From the NCBI GenBank assembly GCA_003439945.1, contig QVRM01006610.1, forward strand, positions 248,001 through 312,000: 64,000 bases of DNA. Reading direction: 5' to 3'. The notes under the pieces are model-generated. The model saw only the letters and a list, made by a program, of their open reading frames with translations, made no database searches and was not told where the DNA came from. Position 1 is the stretch's first letter, and every line of letters begins with the position of its first letter. Made by a program: the position numbers and the translations under genes. Positions 63,269 to 64,000 of this stretch are shown here, piece after piece. This stretch comes from Dermanyssus gallinae. Its lineage: Eukaryota > Arthropoda > Arachnida > Mesostigmata > Dermanyssidae.

Positions 63269-64000
63269 TGACTTCAGCGTAGACCTTTACAGATATTCCG
63301 CCTTATAGAACCGCATACCGGTCGTATTTAGACGCTTGGTTATGGCTTCGTAAAGACGCTTTGGATTATATCATGGGGTCAACTCCACCATATTTGATTT
63401 GTTATATTTGAATTTAATAGAATATTTGAATTTAAGATTATCGTCATTGGAATCCACCGTCAAAGGACACTTATCAACCTGTACAATAGCAAACACAGCT
63501 GGCCGCAGTTTGGCAGTCTGATGAGATTGGCACTTGCAGCTGTGCGATTGAAGTCTAACTAGTTGAAAATAGCACAATCGAATATAAGGCCATCACCGAA
63601 TATAGAGAATACCACCCGATTATCGCGACATGACGGTAAACGTACTCATTTGATTTATCGGCAAATGTAATAGTACACTAAAAGACGTATTTAGAAATAG
63701 CAAGCATAGAACATACAAGGTTAGCCGTGTGCAAATCCTTCATGCCATGAAACCCAATTATCGATTAAACTGGCAAAGAAAAGTTCTTGAAAAAGATGGA
63801 CGTGGCAGAAGAAGTGTCTCCGACGAAAGTGTGCTAAAGTTCCTCTCTTCAGACGTAAATTTGGTATACTACTATTACGGCAACCAACCGCAAAAACAGT
63901 GACAATAATGACTATGCCAGCAAACACAAAAAGCAACAATTGTGCATTTTATTGGTTTGCTGTTGCGCACAGTATGTGGAGCAGTGGCTTACATCACAAG
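63269..64000. other. Unassigned DNA
   Basis: Short open frames on the minus strand (63371-63577 and 63721-63939, the latter with a hydrophobic start) show no domain. No repeat was recognised. Confidence 0.4.

Overview
The window is nuclear DNA of an animal, most probably an arthropod; a mite-like chelicerate is my guess, without proof. The reasons are split genes with GT-AG introns, mariner and non-LTR transposons, tRNA-derived SINE-like units, and very dense (TA)n and (AAC/GTT)n microsatellites. Most long open frames are translations of simple repeats and are not genes. I assembled two real multi-exon genes by eye from splice sites, matching phases and protein motifs.

Positions 1-32600 hold no convincing gene. 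They contain pyrimidine-rich low complexity (1-1240), a 30-bp minisatellite (1315-1524), one copy of a GC-rich duplicated block (2091-2965), two hairpins (4516-4569 and 6897-6943), two copies of a tRNA-derived SINE (8213-8396 and 9199-9375), long TA and CAA/GTT tracts (10-28 kb), and a 3'-end fragment of a non-LTR retrotransposon (24315-24700).

Positions 32690-38130 (+ strand) carry a six-exon gene for a four-finger C2H2 zinc-finger protein of about 806 aa, probably a nuclear DNA-binding regulator. It has a tandem NAG acceptor, an optional 33-nt extension of exon 4, and an inverted-repeat element in its last intron.

Positions 38131-52900 are mainly repeats. A decayed minus-strand retrotransposon lies at 41550-43560, a 35-bp minisatellite at 46872-47036, and the second copy of the GC-rich block at 48501-49345. 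Two minus-strand hypothetical ORFs with membrane or secretory features lie at 49830-50670.

Positions 52945-62310 (- strand) carry a five-exon gene for a secreted group III (bee-venom-type) phospholipase A2-like enzyme of about 248 aa. Three of its introns have each taken up different mobile DNA. Intron 1 holds two fragments of the reverse-transcriptase element, intron 3 the end of another LINE with an expanded hexamer tail, and intron 4 an internally deleted mariner with intact ends and TA target duplication. Positions 62311-64000 hold TA repeats and short unassigned open stretches.
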